NCBI RefSeq assembly: GCF_018139145.2
Contig: NC_059483.1
Location: 496,001-560,000, forward strand
From: Gymnogyps californianus
Taxonomy: Eukaryota; Chordata; Aves; Accipitriformes; Cathartidae
Length of the DNA: 64,000 nucleotides
Direction of reading: 5' to 3'
The notes beneath the pieces are model-generated. The model did no database searches and was not told the DNA's origin. It worked only from the letters and a program-made list of their open reading frames with translations. Position numbers and translations under genes: made by a program. How positions within the stretch are numbered: the first letter of the stretch is position 1; each line of letters opens with the position of its first letter. This document shows, one piece after another, positions 36,101 through 51,100 of this stretch.

Positions 36101-39100
36101 CCTGGCTGTATCGCCGTTTCTCCTGCTATAAAAAGGAGCTCGTTTTTCTTCCTCCTCTTTTGATAAAGCGCCCCTACAACCTGTGAGATTTCTTGAGACT
36201 TACAAAGTCTCTTTGTGCTATGTAAGTTACGTACCGTGGACTCACATTATTTAGAACTGATATTTTTTGCTGCAGAGATTGTCTTAGTTTTTGCATGAGA
36301 GTAATACGTAGGGATTAGACTTGAGCTAACCCTGTGTCATTGTACAAAGAAAAGCCCTTTATAGCTTTGTACTGTACCATCTCACAAAGATAACTTTCAT
36401 CTCTATAAACCTGAAAGAAATTCATGCATTTCTTCTCTTTCCTACAAGCACCCTCCTCTCTGGCTAGACACTATTCACAGGCGCCCCATGCGTCCAGGGC
36501 AAACACAACAGGATGGGTGCCAAGGGCGTGCTGTTTGCTCGGAGCCTTTGTGCTTCTGCTGTTGCTTTAGCTGGGGAAGAATAGACTGTGCTGCAGTCTA
36601 GTGGCTTGAAAGAAGACTTGAGCCCCAGGAAACGACATTTGATTCCTGGTAGCCATTGTGAGGAATTTAGGGCAAGATCATGGAGTGTAATCCCCCACCC
36701 AGTAACCGATCACGTGTTAGGTATTTAATTCAGGGAGGTTTACACAGCGTGCAGCCAGCACAGGCACGGCACATCCCAGCGCCCCGTAGCAGAGCCAGGC
36801 CTGGCAGCGCATGAGAAGGGGACCAGGCGAGGGCACTGCCAGGCTTGGCTCAGAGGTAGTTCCCGGGAGGACATTTGCTCTGGGACCCATTCCCATCGTT
36901 TCCAGGCGCCCATGTTCACATCCAGAACATCTTAGAGATCCAGCAGTCTGGAGCGGAGCAAGGTACCACGGGGGTACGACCCAGTAATGGACCTTGGGTT
37001 TGGGATTTCTGGCGCATTGCCATCAGGATGTGCGTGCTGACTCAGCCACATCACCCACTGCCGGGCCGATTGTCTGGTTGACAAAGAGAAGGGCCCGAAG
37101 AGTGGGAAAGGGCTGGGCAGCTTCTTCGCTGGCTTTTGTCGTGCAAGGAAAAGCCCTCTCAGGAAACACCTGTAAAAGCACCAGCACTAAACAAAGCAAG
37201 AGGAGCAAAAGCCAGTCGCTGAACTCAAACCGGGTCCGTGACAGCTCTGTGCTGGCAGCTCCTGGGCAGGCTTAAGGAGAAGGCTGTCCTCCCAGGAGTG
37301 GGAGAGGAGCTGTTTTCTGCTTGGGTGGCACAGCAGAAAGCTGTCTTGGGTCTGTTTATCTCCGAAAAGCTTGGAGAAGAGATGAGGAGTGTCAGGGAGT
37401 GAAGCTGCACGATGTGTAGCTGGTGGTGCGTTCCACACCAGAAGTGGCTTCCACACTGTTTGCAAACTAAGCAACGCTCTTTAGTTTTCCTGATTCTCCT
37501 CACATACAATGGCATGAAGGTGGAGTAGGCTACACCATGCAAGGCTGGTCTCGCTGAGACCTGAGCTTGAGCACTGATAGCAGTTTACCTGAAAAAGTTT
37601 AAAAGACTTTTGGAACTGCCCTTCCAAAGAAGGTCCTTTGTAAAATACCAAATAGTGTTTGTGTGCTAAATCTTTCAAAGTCCCCGTTAGACGTATCTAG
37701 AAGAGACAGAATTCAACTGTAATTCTGCTGAGGAGGAGGGAGAAATGTGATCGAGAGACTTCTCCAGGACATTATAGCAGGCTATGGATGAGCTGAATTT
37801 GCCAAATGAGCTGAATTTGCAGAAGTTGCAATGGAGGCAGTCAGTGCTGGCAGTGCACTGAGAGCAGTAGCCACTGGCTCTTGCTGAGGGGAAGAGCTGG
37901 AGGGCTTTGGGGAACGTGAATAATCCTCTCTGCTGTTGTTGTAACTGCACATTTGAATGCATAGGTTAGGGGCCAAGGGCAGGAGACAGCTGCCTGCAAA
38001 CACTCAGAGAAATACAAATTAACAAAATGAATCCTGTGGAAACGGATAATGATCAGAAACAACAGAGGAAATGGCTGTAGAGGAATAAAGCAGTCTGAGT
38101 GTAGGACGAGGGCAAGGATGGCTATTAATAAGCATGTTTGTGTGGCTGGGATTGACAGGAAAGGGCATTAGCACCAGGCGGTACGAAGCAGCTTAGCCCG
38201 TGTTCTTCAGTCTGCCCCGGTGCGGTTTTGCTCTGTGGCTGCAGCGAGGGACGGGCTGTAGTGGCGAGCAGGCTTCAGCCAAGCTCCGCAGCCCAGCGGG
38301 TCTCGTGCCTCCAGCGTTTGCGGTGTTTGACAAGGAATTACCAGGTGCCTTATGGAAGGGTCTTGAAATAATTATTTGCTCTGCCCTTGGTGTCCTATTC
38401 AAACTGGAGCGGGGAAGTTGCCCAGCAGACTCTCCTGGGGCACTCTGTGTAGCAGACATGAAGGTTCAGCGCTGCATTAGTTATCAAAGCCTCAAGCTCA
38501 GGAATCTCAGGAAGATTTCCAGGGGCTGCAAATGCAGATAACATACATGCTAATTTCTGCTGAGAGTGGAGAGAGGCAAAGTAACTTCCCCCTTAGTTCC
38601 TGTCGCCTCAAGAGATTCAGATTTGAAGCTTCCTTAAGAAGGGGTTTGATATTCAATTATCTAGACCCAGGTGGCTGTTTTCACAGATCTCAAGGCCATC
38701 ACCCCGTGGGGCTTTAGCATTATCTTTGCATTCAGGAGGAAATGGATCTGGAAGGGCAGAGATGGTGGGAACTGGAATGAATGAGAAGTTTCCTTTTGTT
38801 GATGGACCTTGAGCTGTCGCCAGCTCTGAACCCTCCATTGGAAATCTCGAGGGACTGGTGGGATCCTGGGCTCCAGTTTGGACTCATGTCTCATTTATTG
38901 CCAGAATTTAGGGACTGTAGAGAGTCACAGAGGTTTTATATGATCTCACTCCTCAGCACTTGTACCTCTCCCCTTGTTCTGAAACCCTGTCAGTGAAAGC
39001 TTTTGCTGTGCTGCTGTTTCAGAGCCTCACAATACTGGATACTTAAATTTACTGAAGGAATTCCCATGTGCAGTGTGGAGTATCCAACTGTGAATTTACC

Positions 39101-42100
39101 AGGCTAGAAAACAGATTTCCCCTTTGTTTTTAGCTTCCCGTGGTGCAGTCCATAGCTCCCCTGAATGGCCCGAAGGCTGGAGGAACCAGAGTGACCATCA
39201 GAGGCAGCAGGCTGGATGTCGGCTCTGAGCTCCGCGTCCTCGTCAATACCTCCAAGCAGTGCACTGACCTCAGGTGGGACTGGGTCTGGGGGCTGGCGCT
39301 GAACCAGTGACAAGAGCCGAAGCGTTAGGAAGGATGATATTGTCCCCCAGGAGATCAGGAAGAGCTGGGGTTTGGGTGGGGGGCACCACGGCATGCTGCT
39401 GCTAAGCCTTGGAGCCAGCGTAGCATCCCCACCAGCCCGCTTGGCTGCTGCCTCCTCCATTTCCAGCACCCCGTCGGCCGGGTGTCCCCGGAGCGGTGAG
39501 GCAGAGCTGCGGTGCGGGTGCCTGACACAGGATGGGGTGAGCTTCTTTGGCAAAGTGACTGCGCTGGTGTTGTCGTGATGTGGCGGCAGCGACCAGCAAC
39601 AAATGGAAGTGTTTCTCACACACCATTCGCAGCACGCTGCCAGGCCCCTTGGGTGCTCTGGGACCAGGACCAGAACCCTGGGACTGAGGCAGACGTGGGC
39701 TTTCTTCCCATACCTGCCGGAGGCAGAAGGCACCTGCGCGCCCAGGGTCCCGCTCCTGTGGCAGCTTGCTGGTCGGAAGAAACCCCTCCTCCTGTATGTC
39801 CCCATCTCGTCAGTGGGAAGAAGTAGGAGCCTGCCCTTTCCCTTTGGCTGTATGGGAAATCAGTCTGGCAGCCTGGCATGGTATATGCTGAGAATTGCTC
39901 ATTAGTAGGCAATGTAGTTAATAGGCAATTGCATGTGACTGGAAGCTCCTTCTTGCCTGTGTCTGCCATCTGCCTCGCTTCCGAGGGGGTGCTCAGGTCC
40001 ATGGTGCCTGGCTCCGGCCGCTCTGTCTGCCATGGCTTTCTGCAGCTTACCCTGCCTTTCCCTGCGCAGCCGCAATGACAGCACCATCACCTGCACCATG
40101 CCGTCCGCCGAGCTCACCACGGCCGTGCGAGTCTGCGTTCAGTTCGAGAACAAGTCTTGTGCCAGCTACAACATCACGTTCAAGTATGAGAAGAACCCAG
40201 TTATATCAGACATCAACCCCAAAAAGAGCCAGATCAGGTGAGATCCCTCCCCCAGCGGAGACAGCCAAGTCTGCCAGGACTTGTCCTTCCTTTTGTGGCC
40301 TTTGTTGAGATCAGCCTCTTAATTTTTGCCAAATGCAAAAGTGAACAGTGCTCTCCCATCAAAGCGCAGAGCTAACTGGAGTATCCTGGTGTAGCCTGCT
40401 GCAGGCAGCACAAGCTCGCCCTGTCTGTGCTTCAGGCCATCCAGATGCAGAGTAGGTCCTGAGCAAACCCCATGTCTGGAGCCCAGGAGTCACTGAAGCA
40501 CAGCCAGGAGGCAGGGTACGGTATCGGGGCCCCACGCCACGCTGTTGTAGCATCATGACTTCCATTTCAGAGCTGGTACGTGTCTGCATCTGCCTGCAAA
40601 AGAGAGGGTCAGCTCCGGGCTGGTGGGAGAGGGTCCTGCAGGAAGAAAGGGGCTTTCTCAGACCTCGGGTTTGACACACTGCCTTGCAGACAGGTACAAA
40701 AGGGCACCACGGAGTGCTCTCAAGGTGCTTCGGGGTACTCCAGCACTGGAGTAGAAGAGGTCTCACACATCAGGACTGTCCGTAGCTCATTTCAGTGCAT
40801 TTAGGACATGGAAAAAAGTCAGCCTTGGTAACTGTGCTGTGTACACCTGGTGGGTGCTGTAGGGAGGTTCAGGTGGGGGGCTCTATGAGACCCTGAGCAT
40901 TTTTCTTGGCAGTAAAACTGCTGGAGGATAAGCTGAGATTTGTAATTTTGGATTTCAGCCTTCCCCGGGGTCACAGTACTTCATTTTTAAAGCGTGTTGC
41001 TTTTAATTTCATGTCTCTCCGTGGAGCTCTCAGGCTCCTGTTTCTTTGGATACCATGGTGAAATCCCACCTTCCTCGGCTGTGGAGCCTGGAAAACCCAA
41101 GGCTGACCAAGAAATCAGGGAGTCCAGCGCCTGTGCTTGCAGAACCACGGTGAAAGCAGGACACTCAGGGCGCGAGCACGCGGCAGGCTCTGACGGTCTG
41201 ATCCCCTTGGAGCAAAGCCGTGTCTCGGCATTCCCAAGCGCCGCGCCAAAGATGCAGGCTGTGGGAAAGTTAATGACAAGGCACAGCAGTGACTCAGCCA
41301 ACCTCAGCTCCTAGCAGGCTTGCGAACTATGCTGAGTGGCGAGAGCGGTATCTAAACACAGAGACAGCGGAAGAATCTCACTGCCCATATTCACAAGGGA
41401 AACCACCAGGGTATTTCTCCGTCACCTTAGTCTGCTTTCTTAGTATTTACAGCAGTTTCCAAATTTCAGACCACTGAGAACGTGACAGCAGTCTCTCTCT
41501 TCAGAATGCTTGGTGGCTCGTGTAGTCTGACTGCTCCAGTGCATTGCTGGGCTGTTGACCGTGAGGGGTCAATAACTTGTGTAAAAATCTAGCTGGATCT
41601 GGTTTATCTTACCATATTGCTAAAATAATCTGTGTAAGTAAAGTTTAGAACAAAACAGAAGTTGTAAACTAGTCTGCAGATGTGACAGTCTCTTAGTTAG
41701 AAACTTGGATCATAACTACGTGGTAATATCCACAGATTTCAGAGAACCTGACTCTCAGGGCCTTGGGGCCAAAGTCACTGTGTCTGGAGTGGTCCTCAGA
41801 TAATAGGATTTGTAAGTCCTGACTGTTCCCTGACAGATACTCCAAACAGATCAAATGTGATACGGAGGAAGGAGACGGCAGATCCAGGGTATAGCTTCTG
41901 CTGTCGAGAACAGACAAGCGGTGCCGGTTCTCCACCCCTTGCTCTGCCTAGCAGTCTTGTGTGCATCGGGGCCCTCTCGTTAATTGACTGCACATTGAGA
42001 GGCCCATGTTTTGCATTCCCCAGGCAGCAGATCCAAAACACAAAACAACTTTCACATTTTGATCTAAATCAGAAGTGTCTGGGAGATGCAGGATCCCTGT

Positions 42101-45100
42101 CAACCTTAAAGGGGTCTCTTCCCTCTCCAAGACTTACAGTTCTCTGCGGGTTGCTGCGGGGCAGGGGCAGGGAATATCTCCTGGCCCTTGCTTTGAGGGG
42201 TTGGAGGTTAACGTCTTACACTGCCGGTGGCCTGGGCAACCTGCTGCGTACCCCTGGCATGCAGAGGCAGCTGCTCCTCTGGGGAGTGGGAGTAAGCGGG
42301 GCAGTTTGCTGCTGCTGGAGGAGGTCCTCCCTTTCCACCACAGCAGCTGCTGCTCCTCCTTCCTTCCCTGGTATCTTGGTAGCAGTGTGGATGCGTGCTG
42401 TAAGTAGGAAGGAGACTTTGGCTGTTGGGTTACATTTTCTGCTCAAGCAGCTGGGAAACATCCCTGGGAAAATGACAGCAGGGAGACCCAGCCATTGCAC
42501 CTCGCTGCTGTGTTGTCCTCTGCAGTCACCCTCTTTTTCTTCCCTTCTCCTCAAAGCGGGGGCAGGATCATCACCCTGGAAGGAAGAGGATTTGAGCTGG
42601 TCCAGAATGTGTCCATGGTTGTCCGTGGCATCGGCAGAGAGCAAACGGTGGGTGTCCCCGCTGGGTATCGCCCAGTAACTGGGAGCAGGGCTGTGTGCCC
42701 GGTGCCTGAAGACGTTCGGGGTGTGAAGCTGAGGCCTTAGCCCGTGCTACAGATTGGGCTGGGGGCAAGGCTGGGTAGGAGCACTCCGGATGTCGGTTTT
42801 TTGATGTGCATGTTCTCTCCTGCTTTCAGAGCTGTAAGGTTCACACCGACACCGTGATCACCTGCCCCTCTCCAGCTGCCTCCAACATCACTGCGGGGAG
42901 CAAGCCCGCACCCGTCGATTTCTATCTCAACGGTCGCCTCTATGCAGACGACCGTCCGGCTCTGGATGAGGAGATGTACCCCGAGGAGGCTTTGCACATC
43001 AGCAAGTTCAGCCTGGAGTACTATGCCGACCCCCAGTTCTTCACAGCCAAGAAAGAGAAGTGGATCAAGCACCATCCTGGCGAGCCCTTAACTCTCGTTA
43101 TACACGTAAGAGAGTGGCATTTACAGCTCTCCTTCTTTCACGGTGTTGCCTGCTCCCCACTGGGAAGCTCTTCAGTCCTAAGTACCAGCACAGTGACTGT
43201 CCACGAGCGCAGGAGAGAGAAGGGGGGGTGGATGAGGGCGGGAGAGGCAGGAGCCGCGCAGGAGCAGGCAGTTCTTGCTCAGCCTGCTGCACCTGCATCT
43301 CTCTTCACCAGGAGATGCAGCCTGACCTGAGGATGCCCTTTGAGGCATGACGACAGAGAGCTGTGTTTGAAGGATGTAATAGCAAGAAGCTAAATAAAAT
43401 ACTGGATGTATGAAAAAGAATAATGCACTGGCCTGAAATCAGGCAGGTACTCCAGAAGGTCCTGACAATAGATATTTATTCCTGCAGAAACAGGTCATGC
43501 ATTCTTCTCTTTTGGCTACTGAATTCAGCTCAGTTAACAAGGAAGTCGGGGTACAGCAATCGAGTGGCTTGGACAATGTGCAACAGTAATTCAAAGGCCA
43601 TTGTTCACTGCAGGATATCCTCACTGGTTGCAACGTGCTTCAGAAACGCACTCCCCCTTTCTCAGGCTCTGCGGACGCATCCCCTGGCTATCTCCTCTGT
43701 TGTACATCCTTCCCCCCTCCCAGGTGGGCGCTTAGATCCTTATCTGTGGTGCACAGCCAGGGCAGATCAAAAGCAGATTTTTCCAGGTTCCACGAGGGGC
43801 TTGCTCATCCTGTGCCCCATGCTGAGTGAGGAATGGGAAACAGGAAAATGGGGAATGGCCCGGTTCTGGGTTTCCTGTGGAGTGCTGGAAAAATGTCCTT
43901 GGTGAGGGAGAGTCCTCCCAGGTCTGAAAAACAGCAGGGAATATGGAAAGTAAAGCAGGAAGATCCATTGCAATTCCGACTGCTACTCTAAAGACTGACA
44001 TCCTAATTCTATTTTTGTCATTAGAAAGAGCCTGACAGCCTGGGCCTGGAAAGCAATGAGTACCTAGTGAAAATTGGCCTTATCTCATGCGAGATCCAGA
44101 TTGTTTCGGACAAAGTCATCCACTGCTCTGTCAACGAGTCACTAAGCACCTCGGAAAGACAGTTACCCGTGACGGTGAGTTCCAAGAGCCTCCGCGCTCT
44201 GAGCGCGCCGGGCAGAAGGGTTCCCTGTTGCAAACCCTGCCTGCGAAGGAGTCAGCTGTGTGCGCGGGCAGGACCTGCCAGGCACGCTCGCGGGCAGCCT
44301 CGCAGAAAGCCGCATGGATGGAAGGGTGGACAAAGCACGCTGCGCTTGCAGCTGTCCCCAGGGCGGCTCGTGGGCAGGATGCAGGCGTAGTCAGTGCTAA
44401 GGCTGCCCTGAGTCACGGAGAGGGGCTGCCACGCTCCGAATCGTGGGGCACCGGCAGCTGCCTGCTGAGTTAACTGTGCCGTAAGCTGCGGGGGGGAAGA
44501 TTTTGTCAGTTCTTGTAAGGCGCTGTGAAATCCCAGGCATGTGAGTTTTTGTCACTTGCAGTAATTTTCTTTCTGCCCCTCATGAGATACGTTTGGGGAT
44601 TTCCGTACAGTTTTCAGTCAGCTGGCCTCCTACTGCCAGCGGAAGAGCTACAAGTGGACGTGAGAATCCGACCCTTACCAAGCTGCAATAAGCCACTGGA
44701 GATGGGTCCCTGCGTGTGACCGGGGAGGGCAAGAGGAGTACGCAGGGCTGGAAAGTTTCATGTTGCTTCCCAGGGGCTGCCATTTTGTCACTGCGAAGAG
44801 TTCGGTGTTCAGGGCTGTTGTTCATCTTTGTGTCTGCAAAATTCACAATACTTTGTTACTGTCCTTTTTTCCACAGAGGGCTTGACTTAACTGCTCTTCT
44901 CGCCCTCAGTTTCCCTCATGTCATATGCAGCGCATTGCCACACAGGGATGTGACTATGACTCTTCGTATCTGGAGAGAAAATGCCTCCATCTCCATGGTC
45001 TGAGACCCTGCAGCCCCCCTCCCAGTCCGCGTGGTGACAGTGAATGGGTGGGAGCCTGCGGCGTGGGCAGGGAGGAGGAGGAAGGCTGCGAAGGGAGTTG

Positions 45101-48100
45101 AGGAGGCTGTGGACTTGCACTGCCCAGAAGAAAGTCACAAAGATGCACCACCAATTCACTGACAGGGTTGTCCAGTTCACTGGTTACAGTCTGTGGTGTA
45201 TGAAATTCTGTTGCAAACTGGAAACATGGAAATGCAGAAGTAGCAGAATTTCCGAAGTCGTTTTAATGGAAATTTTAAATAGGGTAATTTTGGTTTTAGT
45301 GAGAATTGAGAAACAGGGAAATCCCTTTGGGGAAGAAAAGGAATTTATGAGTTTGCTAGTCTCGATTTGACATAAAACATTCAGGGCAATGCTCTAGTAG
45401 GTCCCTAGGAAGCAAGAGAAGTATCCAGGGATGGGTAAACCCGTCTGAACTGCCCCATTGTGGCAAGATATCTTGCCAGACCAGTACCCAGCCCTGAAGT
45501 ATCACGTAGCTATTAAGAGTGTACCAGCAGTGAGAGTGCAGCTAAATAATCAACTTATATTCACATCTGTGCGCACTTATTAAACCCTCATATGTGGTTT
45601 GAGTTATCACCTGCTGGCCATTTCATAGGCAACAGCTGCCTTGATAACATACTTGTAATAGCTTTGATAACACGAGGCCAGCCTTGTGCAGTGGTCCCTG
45701 CCTGATTTGCATCAAGGACAGCTCTCGGGGGCTGCAGAAGCCTCACCTGCTGATGCAAATTCTCTTCTGGCGAGCTGAGATGCCTGTTGTTGTGACTGCC
45801 CAGTTTGTTCTTGTTTAGATGGTAGAGCTCACATCTGCAGTGATCAGAGCACAGGAAAACAGCCCTTTAAAACATGTCCCACTGTTGATCTTAATTCTGA
45901 CCGTGATTTTGGGTATGCCTGTTCTGTGAAGGTGTTCTCAGGCCAGGTCCATGTTAGCAAGTCACACAAGGCAGCAGGAGCTGTCTGTAGAGAGAAGGAG
46001 CCAGTGATGAAGATGGAGCTCCTGAGCCTCCCTGTGTTTTGGGGGTCACTTTTGAGTAGCTCTTTTGGGAGTGCCTTAGCTTGATTTTGGTCTAGTTTAG
46101 TCCCGAGGGGATCCTGTTCGCACCCTGGGAGGCTGCAGAGCAGCTCCATCCCGTAAGCCGGAGTGCGGTTCCTGGTGACCCCCAAGGTGGTCCCGTGCCC
46201 CAGGCATCCTGCCCAGCCCCGACAGCTCTTCCCGGAAGCGGGGTGTCCTCCGGCCCTGGCCCCTTCTGCACCACCCCACGTACTGGTAACAGGAAATGCG
46301 GCCATTTAACCTGCAGCCTAATTAATTCCCCTTACAAAAAGTTGTATTGAGCAGACCTGTCCAGATAAACAAGAGAAGCTTGCTGAGGCCTTCAAACCCA
46401 TTTTGGTTCATGACCAAACTGTTTAAACACTGAATTAAACAGCAAGCGTGGGATTTCTCCTCTCGCAAATACAAAAGGTTGAGTTGGTGGGGAAAAAAAG
46501 ACTCAAAACGCATCATTGCAGCGTTTCAGATGAAAGAGGTGAAAACCTGGAGGCTGGGCAGGGTGCTGTGCAGACTCTGTCAAACGGACCTCCGCAGATG
46601 CTTCCGCGGCGCTCCTGGCTCCCCATCCCCATCCAGCATCTTGGCTCCCAGCCAGCGCACACCAGGGAGGAGACCAAAGCTCTTGGTGTTGGACGCTGCC
46701 CGGAGGCACCACCCCAGAAACCGCCAGCGCCAGAGTCCGTCTGAGGGCTGGTACAAGGGCACATTGGGGCTTGGAGCCGCGGGAGCCTGACCGTGTGGGC
46801 CAGCACTGATGGTCGGAGGCGCTGAAGGTTTTCCTGACCCCGGGTGATGGCAGCCGGCATTGCCCACGGCAGGGCAGCCCTTCCTCTCTTGCCTGTGGAG
46901 GGAGCAGCGCAGGGGCAGACCTCCAGCCTTGTCCAGATGCCTTCAGCTGGCAGCATCCGTGCCCTCACCAGCGCTCCCGAGAGCCAGGGCTTGGATTTCT
47001 TGGTGGGCACGGAGCTGTGTGCTACGTGGTGGTTGACGCATGGATGTGGTGGGAAGGCCCTGGTTGTGGCACTGCTTTGGCCCAGGTGCTGAGAGCTGAC
47101 GGTAATTTAACCACAGTGTGCACCTTTCCCGGAGCTGCTCCATGACGCAGACGTAATCACAAGATTATTCCATCTCTTCCCTACCTCGTTTCAGTTTTTT
47201 TGCTCAAGTTTCTCTCGCTTCTCATTCCTTGAGAGAAGTGAAACTCGCATTTCCAGAAGCGAAAGACTTGCATGGTCATGAGCTTTCCTTATCAGATGAT
47301 GCTGTTGAATGCTTTCATCCCAGAGGGCTAGAGAGCCATTTATAAACAGCGCCGAGTAAACTCACCGGCCTGCCTGTGATGTGTGTTGGCCTCTTCCCTT
47401 CTGGTGATCAGGAGACCAAAGGACTGAGCTCAAGTGGTTTGTGCTCGGTGTCACAAGAAGTATGGGTTGGGAGCAGAGCCAGCATGTCCTGACACCGAGT
47501 CCGCTGCTTTAGCCACAAGATCATTACTCGTCTCTGGTCTCATTATTATTTATTTTTATTCCCTTACTTTATTTGTATTTCAAAGACTTTAAAGTTTGTT
47601 TACCCTCCTTCTCCTGAGTGGCAGCAGTTCTGCTTTTGGAGGAGAAAGGAGAGTGCAGCTGGGATTCAAAGGCCATTCAGAGGCATAACAGTTGGATGAT
47701 TAGTGGAAGTGGTTTTCTAGTAAAAGTAGTACAGGCAGTACTGTATGGTACAGTGAGCTCTCTAAGAAAGGGTTGTCTCATGCTCTGGGGTGGGTACGGT
47801 GGGGCCATGGGCTGGAGCCTGCAGCTCTGCCACCAAAGCCCTATGGTGGCCCTAGGATGGGCACCATGGCGGTACCGCAGCCTGCTGTGAGCCGGCCTCA
47901 GCTTTCCACCGGAGCTGCTGCTCAGCTCCTGCTTTTCCTCCCTCCTTCTCCCTCTCTAGATCCAAGTTGGAAAGTTCAACTACACAATTGCGATGCTGCA
48001 CCTTGGGGGAGGAGAGACCGCAATCATCGTCTCCATTGTCATCTGCAGCATCTTGCTGGTCCTCTCTGTCGTAGGTAAGGGAGCAGAGCGACGAGTTTCC

Positions 48101-51100
48101 AGGCTGTGCTGAGGTTTTTTCTCATTGCATGTGGAGGGGTGAAGATGACTCACTCACATGTTAGGAAACCTCTGAGTGCTGCGGTTGTGTAGTATCTGAA
48201 ACTGGTCTGGATGCAGCAAGTAGCCACCCTTCTTTGTACGAGACCAAGCCAGTACCCAGGATCAAAGCTTCCTGCAGCATGGGGCATTTGCTGGCTGAAT
48301 CCATAGTTCAGCCCTGTTACTTGAGCCTGTGATATTTATAAACCTACCCGTTTCCCCCAAACACTTGGTAGCTACTATAGTACAAAATAAAGAAGGGTGT
48401 GAGAAGCTGGTCTTGGGCTCATACTGACTTGAACAGGGCTCACTCACAGGCACGACTATCCCAGACCATCCCAAAGGTGCACCTAGCCCGAGGTCCTGTC
48501 ATCAGTAACAGCCAGTGACAGGCGCCTGGCAGAGAGTATGAAGAACAGAGCAAGCGTCCTTAGCTGCAGATCTGGAGCAAACACAACAGTTTGCTAACCT
48601 CACTGGAAGCTGTACAATACACCTGTGTCCTCTGGCTGGGGTATCTTCTCATCGTGTGCTCAGAATGACTGCAGCAAGAAACCTGTCAGTTCACAGCAAA
48701 TGAGGTGTCTCTAATAGGGATTTAATTTATTTTTAATAAAGGTTATAACGCACACTATTTATTAAATGCACCACCCGTCATTAGAAACATATTTCTGGAG
48801 GCACGGGAAGACTGTCAGACATGAACACTGTAATACAGGTGGTAAACGTCTTAAAATCTGTATTCATTAATCACTGGAATACATTAATATACAAGTAAGC
48901 CGAATATAGACAGCCCAGACCTAAATTGAAAATGACAGTTACAGCACGATCATTAAATTCCAGCTGGTTTTACTTGTTTAGAGATAACCGACAACTGCCT
49001 GATCAGGTACCAGTCTTGTTGTAGGTGTTAAACCAACACTGAGTTTAGCTTTATGCACCCGTGTCAGCAGAGGACCCCTCTGATCCCAGCCGCAGCTGCT
49101 CCTAAGCCCGAGTCCAAAAGGCTTGTTCCCTTCCTCTTTTCCAGCTCTCTTTGTGTTTTGCACAAAGAGCCGCAGAGCAGAGCGCTACTGGCAGAAAACC
49201 CTGCTCCAGATGGAGGAGATGGAATCGCAGATCCGGGAGGAAATCCGCAAAGGTAAGTCGCCGTGCTGGGCACTGAGGAGGAGCCAGGACTAGGAGGGAG
49301 ATGCTGGAATAGCAGGGTTGAAGCCGTTCACCTTCTACTCTGTAGAAGTTTATAGAAATATTTATAGGAGAATTTCTGTCATCGCCTTTGAGCTTCGGCA
49401 GGGTTTGTGAATGAGGCTCAGTGTGGCTGAGGGTTTGTGGAAGTGTGGCTCTCCTGCTGTCTTGCTGCCTGACTTGGGCAAGCCACTGATCTTCAGTGCC
49501 ACTGGTTTGCCTGTCTCGGGGTTAATGGCCCTTGGCCATGTCAGAGGGTTGCTCGAAGGCCACACTAATCTTTAGTGTGCTTTACGATTGGGTGCAACAA
49601 AAATTGCAGCACGCTCCTGCTAGAGCAATGGGAGAAGCAATCCAAGCGCCTGCGCCTGCTGTCCCCACAGTACGTGACTGCGGCGTAGGCTGAGGTCCTC
49701 CTCCGGCGGAACCAGAGTGGGGACCGGTCTCCTGGAGGCAGGAGAAATCTTCTCTCTGTCAGTGCTGTGGGACACGATGTATAGTGCCAACGGTTAAACC
49801 CTGACGGTAATCTGCCGCTCCTCAAGAGAACCCTGCTTCAGCCTACTTGAGGGAAAGGCTCAAGGAGGCAGAGATGAGACGTGCCACATTTTTCAGTGCC
49901 AGCCTGCTTGCCGTCTCAGCTGGTAGAGTATCGGAGCTCTTACCATCTGTGGGTCTCTTTGTGTAAGGTTTTGCGGAACTGCAGACAGACATGACAGACC
50001 TGACCAAGGAGTTAAACCGCAGCCAGGGGATCCCGTTCCTGGAGTACAAGCACTTTGTCACCCGGACGTTTTTCCCCAAAGTAAGGCGATACCGCGTTTC
50101 ACGGGCACCTAATCGCTCCCAGGTCCTTCCTAACCAGATCAGGGCTCTGCTTTCCCTCTGCTAAAGGGTTATTACAGTGTAACAAAAACATTCCGCTGTT
50201 ATATATTTAGTTGTCATGTATTTCAGCCTCAATTATCGTCAAAAGTGGAGCTGCAGCTCCTGGGGTGTAAAGTAAGGTAGGGCTTGCTCGCACACGATAG
50301 GAGCCCGGCAGCGGCACCGTCCCGGGAGTCGCGCTGGCTCGCCCGTTTGATGCCGTTGGACACCCTCTTCTGAAAGCGCTCTCCCACATGAGCAGAAAGT
50401 GCTGGGGATCCCCCCCTTCTGCCCAGGGGCTCCAGTGTCACCCCACTCTGCTTGGCGGAGGCTGAGGCTGAAGGGTGGCTGAAGGGCATATCTGCCGTCG
50501 GCGTTCAGGGAGAGCGGTGCTTTTTGCTCCACGCAGCGTGCCACCGAGCATTCCCAGCTGCTCGGCCGGTCCTCAGGAGCTCGTTAGGTGTCTCTGTCTC
50601 CCCCTTTCTCTCCTGGCTGTCAAAGGCTGGGCACGTGGTGCTCCCAGTAAGACGCCCCTTCGGCGCCCCGTCCCAGTCTGTCTACCCAGAGTCCTCCTCC
50701 AGGGCCGCACCAGTCGCGCCGGTGCCGTAATTCCCGTCACTGGCTGCTCCGCTGTGTCACTGTGCGCCCTTAGCAGCGGCTGTATTTCACCCCTGAGGCA
50801 GTTGCATTTCAGTGGTGAGGAGTGAGATGATGATTTATGACTGCAGAGTGTTTCATTAGTAGTTATTACTCGGGTTTTTAAATTATCCAATCTCTATATA
50901 TCTGCACACTAGAGTCTTTAAGATTCAGGCTGCTATATGAATGTTAGAGATTTAAACATTTTTCCCATCTGTTTCAAAAGTTACATATGTTAAAACACCC
51001 AGTACTCTTCTATTTTGACTTAGTCTTCTATAATGCTTTCTCTTCTGGGATTTTTGTAGCTGTCAAATTAGTCTATTTGCAGTCTCCCTACCCTAACAGC

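Noticed and set aside
41857..42678. 273-codon + strand ORF reaching into exon 16
   Set aside because: It reads exon 16 in a different frame from the plexin protein, most of it is intron, and it has no recognisable domain.
46479..46790. 103-codon ORF in the intron before the transmembrane exon
   Set aside because: Basic, low-complexity translation without domains; typical chance frame in GC-rich intron.
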